Shown here: positions 10,015 to 21,029 of the stretch, in pieces | Layout: every line of letters starts with the position of its first letter | How positions within the stretch are numbered: position 1 is the first letter of the stretch | Origin: Podospora pseudocomata | Taxonomy: Eukaryota; Ascomycota; Sordariomycetes; Sordariales; Podosporaceae | Direction: 5' to 3' | Assembly (NCBI RefSeq): GCF_035222375.1 | Contig: NW_026946363.1 | Location: 5,332,001-5,396,000, forward strand | DNA length: 64,000 bases | Made by a program: the position numbers and the translations under genes | Notes under the pieces: generated by a model | The model's database searches: none | Seen by the model: only the letters and a program-made list of their open reading frames with translations | What the model was told of the DNA's origin: nothing

Positions 10015-11220
10015 CTTGATGATTGGGGATTGGATGGTATGGAAAGATTCTTGACTTGTGATTGATGCTGTGATTTCAGCTGACAGTTCTTGGTGGATTG
10101 TGAGTCTTTGTATGCTTTTTGACCCACGGCGAGGAGCTCACTGCCCTCAGTACCTAGTATGGCTGTGTGCTTCATCAATTTCTACGTCTGTCATCCTTTT
10201 AGTGTCCCCGTTCTTCAATGAAGATATCAAAACAATGGGTACATGCAAGAGGAGACTTCCCATTGGGCTTTGGGCAACCTGCAGATTCCCCTCAACACAT
10301 CCCGCAATTTTCCTTCCGTCAAATAGCATCGCCTCACTACATCTGAGCAGTCTTCGGGCCTCTCGCTCAAGCCTTGGCATTCAGTCACAAGGTCGCAGTA
10401 TTGCCCTCTGAGATAGGATCAACCCTCAGAAATGAAGCTGAAAACATCGCCAAATTCCTTCAGGTTCACCGAACCCAGCTGAAAATCCCTAAAAGGGAAA
10501 GATTCTCGCTTGTAAAGGTTGTGAATAAATGCATGCACTAGGAAACAGGGACAAGATCACCACCCGGCAGACATGGCATTGGAGTTGACAATTTTGTCTC
10601 AGCTGGCCACAATTGCGAGCATCATGAAATGATGCCGTTTTTCATGACCGTCATGTTCTTGGAAGTAACACCGCATATTTGACGAGCCGGAATAAATGTC
10701 CTGAAGCACAGGATTGGTGGCTTGTTTCTCGGCCCGTGTCTACATCCCTTTTGACCCCTCATCATGGTGCATAACCGACGGGCTGGACAGCGGCTGTCCC
10801 GTTGTCAGAACTTTGTGTCCAGTAGGTGGTCAGAACTTTGTGTAGGAGTAGATTGTGGCGCTGCTGAAAGAAGGATGCATGACAACTAGGTCGAGTTCAA
10901 TGGATTCTCGTTGAAGCTTGGTCTCTACATGTTGGTGTGTAGAGTGGTTGTGAATACGGTAATGAATGATGGAGACAATGACTGAGGGCGTCTGCTGGCA
11001 AGGAGACCTACTTCTGACGCATAAGCAGTGAGAACATTTCAGGGGCATAGATATGATACCTACTACCTTGGGAGAAAGAAACACTAGCAGTAGAGATTTG
11101 GGGCTTTTGCTATAAGAGGCTGAGTTTTGACGCTCTTCCCTCTCCTACAGACTGCAACAAATAAACACATTCGCTGAACATCAAGACTTCTAAATCTCGT
11201 TTCTCCACTCATCGAATGCC
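10015..11220. other. Intergenic, divergent promoters of lectin and tyrosinase
   Basis: No supported gene. It separates the divergent lectin (-) and tyrosinase (+) starts. A 16-base direct repeat around GTCAGAACTTTGTGT occurs at about 10803 and 10829. The final 80 bases form a CT/CA-rich leader before the tyrosinase ATG. Confidence 0.6.
10802..10844. repeat. Short direct repeat, two copies of GTCAGAACTTTGTGT
   Basis: Two nearly adjacent copies about 27 bp apart, roughly 380 bp upstream of the tyrosinase start. Possible regulatory duplication; function unknown. Confidence 0.55.
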
Positions 11221-13463
11221 ATGTCTCCTGTCTACCCTGTGACGGGCATCAAAGCCGGCGTTACTGGTACCACAGTCCCCCTTCGTCTAGAGGTGGACAC
11301 CTGGTATCCCGGCCAAACACCCGAACACCTCATCCAGAACAACCTCTTCATCTGGGCCCTCCGCTTCCTCCAAGAGCGTGACCCCGATCACAAGCTCTCC
11401 TTCTTCCAGATCGCCGGCATACATGGCATGCCATACCAACCATGGGATGAAGACACAGACGCCATCACTGCCAACGAGGGCTACTGCACCCACGACAGTC
11501 TCCTCTTTCCCTCCTGGCACCGCCCTTACATGCTTCTCTATGAGCAAGTCTTGTACGAGATCATGGTCAAGCAAGTAATCCCCCAGCTCCCAGAAGATAA
11601 GCAACAGGAATGGACGGACGCTGCTGCCACTTGGCGACTCCCCTATTGGGATTGGGCCCAGAAGAAGACGCGAGAGGGGCAGGATGAGACCCTGTACGAT
11701 GTCCCACTCATCACCAAGCAGCCTAGAATCAGTGTCATTGATCTTAAGGACGGGGTGACTGTGTTTTACATTGATAATCCAATGTATAAGTTCACGATGC
11801 CTGATGAGGAAAGGATGGGTTGTTTCGGGATCAGCGACATCCAGGACACTGACGCCAACAACAACATCACGACCATTCCGGTATGACTTTTGTCCCAGTC
11901 AAAGATTTCATCACACTAACAACCGCTAGTTCTCCAAGGCCCAAGCAACCTCTCGCTGGGCCACTTACGAGCCCGAATCCGACACCGTCTCCACCCAATG
12001 GACCGAAGGCACCGTCCGCAACTCTCTCATCACTTCCACACTCAACGAACATCCTTGGTACGGTAAAGGCATTGACAACGTTCCACTCTCCGAGATGGTC
12101 TACCGCCTCTACGTCCACGACTACATTGCCTCCTACACCCAGTTCGCGACCACCAAATTCCGCACCTCCCCCGACTATGACCCCGGCTCACCAGCCGCCT
12201 ACCTCAACCTGGAGTATATCCACAATAACATCCACAACTGGACCGGTGGCTTTGACAAATACGTCGGCCACATGGCCGAGCCCGCCGTCGCGGCTTATGA
12301 CCCCATCTTCTGGATGCACCACGCCAACGTCGATCGCCAGTTTGCCCTCTGGCAAGGCATCTCCCTCTTGGATCCCACCAAAAACTGGTTCGAGTCACGC
12401 AACGAGCAGCTGGAAGACGACGGGAACTGGTACATCAGAACCGGCGACCTCGACACCCCCTCCACTCCCCTCGCTCCTTTCCACAAGGATGCCGAAGGCA
12501 ACTACTACACCTCGGATGACGTGAGAGACATCCACAAACTAGGCTACACCTACCCTGAACTCCAACCCTGGCTAGACAAGTACAAAGACACTCACGGCAA
12601 CTTCGACGCGAGCCTCTATGTGGCCGACATCAAAGCCATGATCAAAGCCATCTACTCCCCAGGCGAAATCGGCGCCCCGACCGAGACCTCCTCCATCCCT
12701 CGCTCCTTAACCAGCCCCCTCGGCCAACCCGACTTCAACAAAGACATAATCGTCAACGTCACCTACAACCGCTTCGCCCTCAACGGGATCCCCTACACAA
12801 TCTACTTCTTCCTCGGCACCCCCTTCTCCCCTCCCTCCTACTCTGACCCCCTTCACACCCACCCCCAACACGTCGGCTTCATTTACACCTTCTCCAACCC
12901 CATCCACCGCAACCGCGCCGCCCCCGGCTGCGGCAACTGCCGCCGCAAAGCCCTCACCGACACCAAATCCCGCGCTCAAGTCCCCATCACCGGCGCGCTC
13001 ATCGCCCGACACCCGGCCATCCACAACGGCAACTTGCCTCACGGTATTCATGAGCTGCCCAGCTTGGAGTCCGACACTGTGGGGGAGTACCTAGAAAAAC
13101 ACCTGCATTGGAGCATCCGATCTGTAAGTTCATCGTCCTTTGTTTACTCTGTTTCTTTGTTGGGGTTAGTCTCGTTTGTTTAGCGCACCCGTTGGCCCCT
13201 TTATTGCCCCTATCTAGCCCCTGAGCAGGGGTTGTCGGGAGGACCCACTTTGCCCGCAAAGCGTCTGTGGTCAACATGCTGATGAAAATGGATGATAGCA
13301 CACTGGAAGCGATATCGATATCCCAGAGGAAGCTCCTTTTGTCGAGATCTCTGTGTATCACCGCAATGCCAAGTTTGATGATGTGGGCAACGCAGCGCGG
13401 TATGAGCGTGTCGAGCGGGCTACTCGGAGCAAGCCAGGGGGGTATCGCTCTGTGACTGCTTGA
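11221..13463 (+). CDS. Tyrosinase (type-3 copper monophenol monooxygenase)
   Basis: Oxidises monophenols and o-diphenols to quinones, feeding melanin-type pigments. Exons 11221-11880, 11930-13123 and 13299-13463 (introns 49 and 175 nt, both phase 0) give 672 aa. CuA ligands are visible as H68 (AGIHGMPY), H91 (YCTHDS) and H100 (FPSWHRP), with C89 placed for the Cys-His thioether of fungal tyrosinases. CuB has H318 and H322 (YIHNNIHNW) and the HH pair at 350-351 (FWMHHANVDR). A long C-terminal part, including GCGNCRRK and a final beta-rich exon, matches the lid domain that keeps fungal pro-tyrosinase latent until proteolysis. No signal peptide, as usual for cytosolic fungal tyrosinases. The last intron is longer than others here, so that junction is the least certain. 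Confidence 0.93.
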
Positions 13464-14346
13464 TTTCTCTTTGTGCTTTTCTTCCTTTTTTTTTTGGCTT
13501 CCTAGGTGCTTCCTGATGTGTGGGAGATGATAGGGGTCCAAGATTGCCAGCTGGAAACAGATGATGGAAGCTGGTGCAGCCCAACTGCGCGCACGGCTCA
13601 GACGGCTGCGGGATCATCACCGAAATGACTTCTTAGCAATGCTGCCTCGCACTCCCAATCATGCAATGTGACCATCCTTCTGCCACCTCTTTGCTTTTCC
13701 AACCCACTACCATCATGTTTCTTGTCGCTCTCACCTTCCCCTCCAGCTCTCCGCATTTCCGTTTCCTGCCAGAGTTTCCATTGCACGCACCTCCCCATTC
13801 TAGCTCCCACCTGAAAGAGATCCCAGGATGCAACACAAACACATCATATGATGGCTTCATCCTTCCCCTTCTTCGAGAATCTGCATCCCATATCCGGTTT
13901 CTGACGGCCTCAAACTGCACTTCTCCCCATCCCAAACCGAAATCCTTCACGAGAAGGCCAAGAATCCCATTTGATGATTCCTTGCCTGCCCGAGAATTGG
14001 TACAACCAGCGATTACAAAAGAATCCATCATTGGTTCCTCCACCAAGCTGTGCACCCCGATGATGTGCAGATCCATATTGATATTTGCATCACTCCCACC
14101 AGTAATCAAGAGAGGCTGGACACCACCTCCCTAGGCTTTGCTGCACTCATCCCACGTTTTGTTGTCGCAACCCCAACTGTGAACCTTGATCGGAAAGCGG
14201 GGTCAATAGCGGCAATTGGGGTAACAGAGCCTCACCAGGCTGGGGGCATCGAGGTACTAATAGATGGCGATGACTCTCTTTCGACACGTATTTTGAAGAG
14301 AAAGACGACGCAACCAGACAGACAGAGACGAAGGCTGCCTTGGCTT
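13464..14346. other. Intergenic; frames open on both strands but no supported gene
   Basis: 3' flank of tyrosinase and promoter of the dioxygenase. Frames at 13633-14109 (-) and 13661-14134 (+) overlap antisense, have no recognisable domain and no splice support. Confidence 0.5.
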
Positions 14347-15757
14347 ATGAAGATGGCTGCTATCACTGCATCAGCTCCTGGTCGCATAGACTACTATGCA
14401 CAGAGTTTGTGTCCCAGTATCACTACTTCAGCGACTTTCAAGAGAGGGACAGGGGAAACTCTACCTGGGTTCCCCTCTCAGTACGAGGGTGAGAGGGTGT
14501 GGACAGGATCCAAGTGGTTAGACCCCAACCTCGAGAAGAGTTACATCGTGCAGATCGACAAAGACGACTTGCTTGAGGTGGAGAGTGCTCTCCGCCATTT
14601 TCAAGGTAATGGAGTCATGAACCTCCCGGCCCCTTGACCTGTGTTGATGAAGCTGACAGAAAGTGGTCATCAGGTCTGAACGTGCCGCCTGGTCTTTTAA
14701 GTCGCGACACTTTCCCTCTCCCCAAGGGGCTGAGCCACAGGCTTCGGAAGGTATCTCAAGACTGCTACAATGGTCGTGGGTTTGCCATTGTTCGTGGTAT
14801 CTCTCCTGATCGTTTCACCGACGAGGAGAATGTGCTTGTCTTTGGCGGCATATCCTCGTACATCGCACCCACTCGCGGATTCCAAGATGTTCACCGTGAG
14901 CTCGTCACTTGCCATGTCCTGAGTGAGGATATGAGACCTGGCTCGAAGGAGCAGAATTTGAGACCTGCATTTACCAATGGCCGACTGGTGAGCCTCTGCT
15001 CCAGAACGTGAGAAGTAATTGGCTAACCCGATGAAGGCGTTCCATACCGACGTCGGCGATATTCTCGCTCTCCATACGCTGGGCGTATCCGATACAGGTG
15101 GTGAAACGATGATTGCCAGTGCTTGCCAAATCTACAACGAGATGGCAGAAAGTCGACATGATCTGATTCAAGAGCTTGCCCAAAACTGGGCTTTCTTCCA
15201 GTAAGTTGCGTTCTGGAATACTCCAGTTTGTTGCAATTTGCTGATATGAGAATAGCTCCCAGGACTACTACACCGACGGGACTCCTCTCCTGACGAACGC
15301 CCCGGGGGACAAGTTGGTGTTCCAGTTCTCAAGGCTGCCCATCACAGGCTTTCGAAGCCAGGGTGCGAACCCCACTCTCCCTCCGCCCAGTGAGAAGCGT
15401 CTTGAGGCCATGGCCAAGGTGGAAGAACTGGCGTGGAAGCATGCTTTCCCCTTGCCTCGGGAACCTGGAGATATGGCGTACATTAACAACTTGTGTCTGA
15501 TGCATGCTCGCAGCGCCTTTGACGTGGACGAAGATGGAAACCCACTGCCCTCAAAGCGTCATCTCGTCAAGCTAATGCTGCAGGATCCAGAGTTGGCGTG
15601 GGAACTTCCTCAACATCTCGGCTGGTATCTGGAGCGTGTCTATGGCCCGAACCAAGAAGACGGGGGCAGGACTGAAAAATGGCAGCTCAGTGTGAAGGAC
15701 GAATCATTGCCCGATGGTCGGATCTGGGCTGGCTCTGGAGCCCTCTCCAATGGCTAA
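14347..15757 (+). CDS. TauD/TfdA-family Fe(II)/2-oxoglutarate dioxygenase
   Basis: Four exons: 14347-14605, 14674-14987, 15037-15200, 15256-15757, with 68-, 49- and 55-nt introns; 412 aa. The metal-binding HxD is visible as H194-T-D196 in AFHTDVGD, the distal His as H329 in LCLMHARSAF, and a basic segment SKRHLVKLML supplies the likely 2-oxoglutarate-binding Arg. Family members hydroxylate small acids (taurine, sulfonates, gamma-butyrobetaine-like or secondary metabolites); this substrate is unknown. A second Met at 14353 is an equally possible start. The stop codon lies 24 bp from that of the convergent MFS transporter, so the two transcripts probably overlap; a shared substrate is possible but only inferred. 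Confidence 0.9.
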
Positions 15758-15781
15758 GAGCATTCCCAAACTTTTCCCCTC

Positions 15782-18106
15782 TTAGTTGGTTGGTGTTATT
15801 GCCTCGTTGTCACTCCTTTCAGGATTCTTGTCCAGATGTTTGATGTTCATGGCTGCAGCCAGAATGATTACCATTGCCGCCAGTGAGCAAGGCACAACTT
15901 CCATATTAGGTATTAGCAGGACTTCCTTTGGTCTCTTAAGTATGGAGATGATAGGGTGGCAGCAAACTCAAGAGACAGTACTCACAGAATGCGGTGTGCA
16001 TCCCATTTTCAAAAGCCACCAGAACTGCCGTGCGTGCACCTGCGTTGAGTCTCCTGACACTTTTCAAATCTCTCATGGCATCAAGAATGATTCTCTCCGT
16101 GGTCTTGGAATCACCCAGGCTGGAGCGAATGCCAATCTTTGCAACCGACCGAGTTATCGTAGACATGAGCGCCATGCCCAAGTCCGCTCCAAAAGTCTCG
16201 ATGAGGTAGTACAATGCTAGTGTTTGGGGCCACCCTAAGATAGATATGTTAGCGCGTGAGGTTGTATGTCTGCAGACACGATAGGCAATACATTTCTTTT
16301 CCGTGCTCGACAAAGTAGCATAGAGCAGACAGCTCTGCCACAAACCAGTACTGATACCAAAAACAACAAGCAATGGCGCATGTTGCGCTACTTCGGGTTC
16401 TTTGACTCGTCAGCATTGGCATCTGTCCAAGAAAACAAGACATCACCTTACTAATTAATCGCATAGCAAACAGAGAGCAGCATGCTCCCAATGCCATGGC
16501 GTTTGCAAGCATGATACGCTGCACTGGGAGGATATTGTTCTTAATTAGGTACCCGCCAGAAATGGCACCGATGGGAAACCCAAGAAACACACAGGTCAAG
16601 GCCCAATCCTCAAACGATGGGCCACCGAAGGCGCGTACTTGGATGTAAGGTGGTATGATGAAAACAATCTAGGTCTCGTTAGCAGCTAGCCAGACTGGAT
16701 AAGGTACGAAGCGAGTAATCACACCGAATTCAAAATGGAAATAACTCCAAACACTTGAAACAGGACACTCAGATACTTCTTCGTGAAAATTGGTGTCATG
16801 TCAATAACGGGGAAAGAGGCGATCTTGAGCTCGTATACCACGAACGTCACCATAAACAACGGACCGAGAATGAGGAGGGCCACTTCTAGAGGATCTGTCC
16901 AGCGGAGAATATTGTCGCCGAGCGTGAAGGCAACGAGAGGTGTGGTTACCGCCAAAATGAGCAACAGCCAACCTCCTCCATCTGCGTGGGATGGCAACTG
17001 AGATGGATCGCCGTGCTTGAGCAAAGTGGACTGCGAGTACCGTGCGTGACAGGCAATCTTTTTAAATGACCAATGGAGCACTACCACTCCAGTGACGGCG
17101 AATAAGACCTCTAGGAGAAAGGCGCTGGTGGCCTGGTTAGCACGTGCCATACGACAAAAGGTTGCGTGAAAGTCGAGACACACGAATGCCAACCGAATGA
17201 CCTGTACATCCAAGCACCTAGAGGCCCTGCTGCCATGCTAGTTCCCATTTCGATGCATGTAACAAAACTTTCCCAGATTGCGAGCTGTTTGACGCCAACA
17301 ATTTCTACCCTTCGTCAGCACTTTCACTGTGTTCAGGTGTTGAATGACAGACCATTGATGACGATCATGGAGAGCAGAGTGATCCCTGATGAGCCAAAGC
17401 CCACGACAAATCTAGAGCCCAGGAGTTGCCAAAATGATGTGCTAATGGTGCTGTATGCCATGTCAGCGGTAGCTGAATCATATGCCTCAGTAGGTAGGTA
17501 GGCACATACCAAAGGGTAAGCCCGAACGCGAATGATCCATAAGCAATGAACATCATCCGTTTGATCCCATGATATGCGAGAAAGTAAGAGTACTGTGATG
17601 ACATCAGCTTCGTGGACCTGAAAATCTAATGCTAGGTTCAAATGAGTCACCACTGGCACAAAGATGGCTGAACATATCGACGCCGTAAGCATAACCCAGG
17701 ATGCATCCTTGAAATGTTGAAGGTCAGAAGCTAGATTCAGTTTTTTTCGTCAGTAAGAGTTGTTCAAGGCTTGTTGTACGAAGACGCTCACCGAGACGGG
17801 AGTAGCTCGTGGCTAGAAACGCAATATCAAAAGCTTTCACAAAGATGCTTGACCGTGTTAAGAATGTTCGGTTGTGGTAAAGTTTGAAGATGCAAGGAGG
17901 ACACACCCAGCCAGTAACGCGGGGCCCATCAACCACAAAAGACCGTTTTCGGAGGCGGTCGATGCCTCATCACGAGGACTTGATAAGGGGAGAAGCGGGT
18001 CCTGTTCATTCAGGTTGTTCGAGCTTGTTTCGTCGATCTGAGCATGGTCGGCAACTGCTGAGAGGAAAGTGCCCTCCGGCCTTGCATTGTGGTGGGTGGC
18101 AGCCAT
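15782..18106 (-). CDS. MFS transporter, 14-TM DHA2-like
   Basis: Multi-exon gene on the minus strand. Exon 1 18106-17907 encodes an acidic, Ser-rich cytosolic N terminus (LNEQDPLLPLSS, resembling a vacuolar dileucine signal) and the first hydrophobic segment. Later exons give hydrophobic stretches such as SFWQLLGSRFVVGFGSSGITLL, WLLLILAVTTPLVAFTLG, VALLILGPLFMVTFVVYEL and FLGFPIGAISGGYLI. The last intron is 15898-15985 and the last exon 15897-15782 ends in AAMVIILAAAMNIK and a short polar tail. Length and the intervening loop fit drug/H+ antiporter-2 or vacuolar basic amino-acid transporter relatives. Motif A after TM2 is poorly conserved in my reading (around GIKRMMF), so exon borders near 17560-17670 are unsure. 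Substrate unknown. Confidence 0.75.
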
Positions 18107-19486
18107 GACGCAGGAAGGGGGGAGGACACACAATGGAGCGCTCACGGAAGCAGGGTGGAAGGAGGGCAGCGGGATGCGTGATTTACATCGAACGAAAAGA
18201 ATAATAACCCTCACAGATTCAAGTCTCAGAGCCCGTCGAACCTTTTCACGTTCTGCCCAGCTTCGTGTTGCCTCTTGACCCGACGAGTGCTTGGAGATAT
18301 CTGGGGCTGAGAAAGTTGCCGTGTGGTCGGACGTGCTGGCAGGTGGCAGATTGTTGCACAGCAGGCCTGCCAGTCAGCCTGCAGGATCAAACTAAACCGT
18401 TTGGGGCACTCGGCCTCGACTCTGCGACCCCCTTTCGACATTCGGCAAGCCGCGCAACATGTGATTATCATCTTGATGGGCGCTCCCCGGGCGAGCCAAG
18501 AGTTCAGCAAGCCCCGTCTCACTGTAAGTGATGAATTCTGCGTGTGGCCCAGGCGGGTTTTCAAAGCCAACAGTTCCAAAAACTGACTTCTCATAGGTAC
18601 CGACTTCCCTTTTGGGCATTCGGGGGAGGGTGATGACCGTATAGAAGTTGTATAGAGCTTTGACTGTGAAATGAAGAGTCAGTGATAACTCAAAGATGGG
18701 GATAACATTTTGAGGCGCGTTCGGAATGTTATAAGAAAACTATCTTCCGGCATCTCGGTTGAATCATATGTCCCCTTTCAGACAACACATATGCATCTGG
18801 TGTCTTGATACCTACCATGCAAGGCCCGAAATTTCCAACAACCTGCAGTCCTGTGGAGGGAGCCTATAGTCAGCTAGACAGAGGCAACAGTGTGCATGGT
18901 GACAGGTATGATCTCTACCTTTCTGTGGCAATGAGTGAGCAGCCACTAACTTTATATCAAAGGTCTCGTTCGAGACAGGCCTCACCGAAATCGGCGGGGA
19001 ACACTATGGAACACGAACTCTCGGGGGTGGGTGCTTGGGCAATCCCCTATCATGAAGTCACAGTCCCGTCTTCTGTCGAGATAGGCACGGCACAGGGTGG
19101 CAACAAATTTAGCTTCAGGGACAAGTCAATATTATGCAAACAATACGTCCGCGCCATCATGCTACCCCCCGACAGTTCCCAACTTCGCACCACAGCTACA
19201 TCCTATGATGCGAGACGAAGGATTAGTCTAGAGCACCATGTGCAGCTCGAAAGGAGGAGAGTCGAATATGGCATGCTGGAGCGATACTTGGAAGAGATGA
19301 GCCGTCCGTTAATCTTCTCTCAATAGTGAAGCTGAACACAAAGAACTGAATCGTGGGTGGAGCATTTTTGTATAGTATATGAACGCGCTTGACATTCGGG
19401 AAGCGCCGTTGTGTGTTCGTGGCGGGCTCGGAAACCCATTAGTTGGAAACCTTACGAATGACGAAACGCATGATATTTCTGCTGTG
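18107..19486. other. Intergenic with a weak 170-codon frame
   Basis: Promoter of the MFS transporter and 3' flank of the acetyltransferase gene. A frame from ATG 18817 to 19326 (+) is open but lacks recognisable domains or splice support; it is not called as a gene. Confidence 0.5.
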
Positions 19487-20249
19487 CTAGATAGTGTGTT
19501 GTGAGAACGGCTTCTCCAAAGCGTCAATAACAACATGCTCTTCTTCTCCACCCACTCGTGCCGTGTCGGTGCCGACCAAAACGTAACCAAGTTCCTCATA
19601 AAGCTTCCTGCCCATTGGACTGGCCATAACAGTCAAAATCCACCCACCTCTTCTCGCGGACTCATCAACACCCCAGTCACACAGTCTGGTTCCTGCACCA
19701 CGCTGGCGAAAGTCAGGGTGCGTTACGAGCATCCAAAGGTGAAGTTGCTCTTTCCCATACGACTCAAAGCATTTCGCAAATGTCCGTTCCATAGCGGCTG
19801 CGTATGCCTTCATGTGTTCCCGGTTACCATCCCGTCGTTCGTCAATGAAGAGATCTACTCCAGGTTACACAAGATCAGTCAGCCAGCTGGCACCAGAGTA
19901 CAATAATCTTACCTCCGCCTTTGGCCTTGATGTGAACAGCAATATCCCAGACACCAATAGCAATGGGGAGGTCATCGAGTCCTGCCTCCTCATTGGTCAC
20001 TGTGACAACGTTGAAGGCGAACTTTTCTGGCTGCTCTAGGTACTCCTCATACTGTCGGCGTGTGTACTTCCAGAAGTCCTCCGGGTATTTGTCGCGGTAT
20101 GGAAACTTGTAGTTGCAACCTGGGTCGTCGGGAAAACCAGCCTGGATGACCCGAGTGATGGCGTCGAGGTCGTTCTTGGTGGCTTTCCGCATGACGAGAA
20201 GCTCGGCACCATAACGCTCGCGGTACAATTCATAAGGTCCACCGCCCAT
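19487..20249 (-). CDS. GNAT-family N-acetyltransferase
   Basis: Exon 1 20249-19913 and exon 2 19857-19487 with a 55-nt intron (GGAG|GTAAGA ... CTGGAG|TAG); 235 aa. The N-terminal half begins MRKATKNDLDAITRVIQAGF, typical of the first beta-alpha of GNAT folds. The acetyl-CoA binding motif A is VTHPDFRQRGAGTRLCDWG (R/QxxGxG/A), followed by motif B-like YEELGYVLVG. The acceptor substrate cannot be told from sequence; many fungal relatives act on small molecules or antibiotics. The divergent neighbour is the zinc cluster regulator (start 21030), about 780 bp away, and could share regulation. Confidence 0.86.
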
Positions 20250-21029
20250 GGTTGGTAATGCCGGATGCTATCAGGCTCGGTCAGGCAGGGTGAAAGGTGT
20301 CGATGGCCTTTGCAATCGTCGGAGATGATCTGGAGGCTGAGCTGGGCTGTACAGAGCGGGAGTCAGACTTGGGTCGATTCTGCCTTGCGCACCCTGACAG
20401 CCAAGAGAGAGTGTCAAATTCCAATTCCTTGATTGAGAACGTTTTAAATCTGGGACTGAGGCGCAGGAACGTGGCCGCCTAGAATTGGATCTCCTGGAGC
20501 CTTCTTGTATCGCGGTTGCCTTTGAGGTGGGCTGGATAGCGGGGTGTTGGGGTAAAAGTGTGATTGGTTCGTCCTGCAGCTGCCCGTCCGGTCACCCAGA
20601 AGGAGGCCGATTACCCAATTCGGTAGTCGGCCACTCCAAGCCACACAATTCCCTGTTGAAGCATTCTGGGAGTAAATGTGACGGTATGTACCGATCACCC
20701 CCCGTGCTTGCATGCTCCCTTGTCACAACAGCTGGGCAAACTGAGGGGTTTTGTCACCCTATTTTGATGAGAAAATGCACTGATATCTGAGTTACACAGG
20801 CAGATCATGGAGCCATCGCCCCGTTTACAAGTCTCCCCGCAGCGTACACACTGTCGATATCCTCTTGACCTTCCTCGTTTGTACGGCTCAACGTTCCGGC
20901 CACAAATATCTGGGACACATACCCCACCCTGTGCTATCACGCGGTTTTATCCCTCCCAAACTACCGGGCCTCTTTGTAGTTTCAATATCCAAGTTACATT
21001 TGGACAATCCACAGCCCACGCTGCGCAAC
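20250..21029. other. Intergenic, divergent promoter
   Basis: Separates the divergent acetyltransferase and zinc cluster genes. Frames run into it from the regulator side (from 20865), but the only in-frame start there is TTG, so I treat 20250-21029 as promoter and leader. Confidence 0.5.

Noticed and set aside
13633-14134. Overlapping antisense frames of about 158 codons on both strands
   Set aside because: Neither has a recognisable domain, intron or start context; probably chance frames in GC-rich sequence between tyrosinase and dioxygenase.
18817-19326. Plus-strand frame of 170 codons
   Set aside because: No domain, no splice signals and poor coding appearance; region better explained as promoter and 3' flank.
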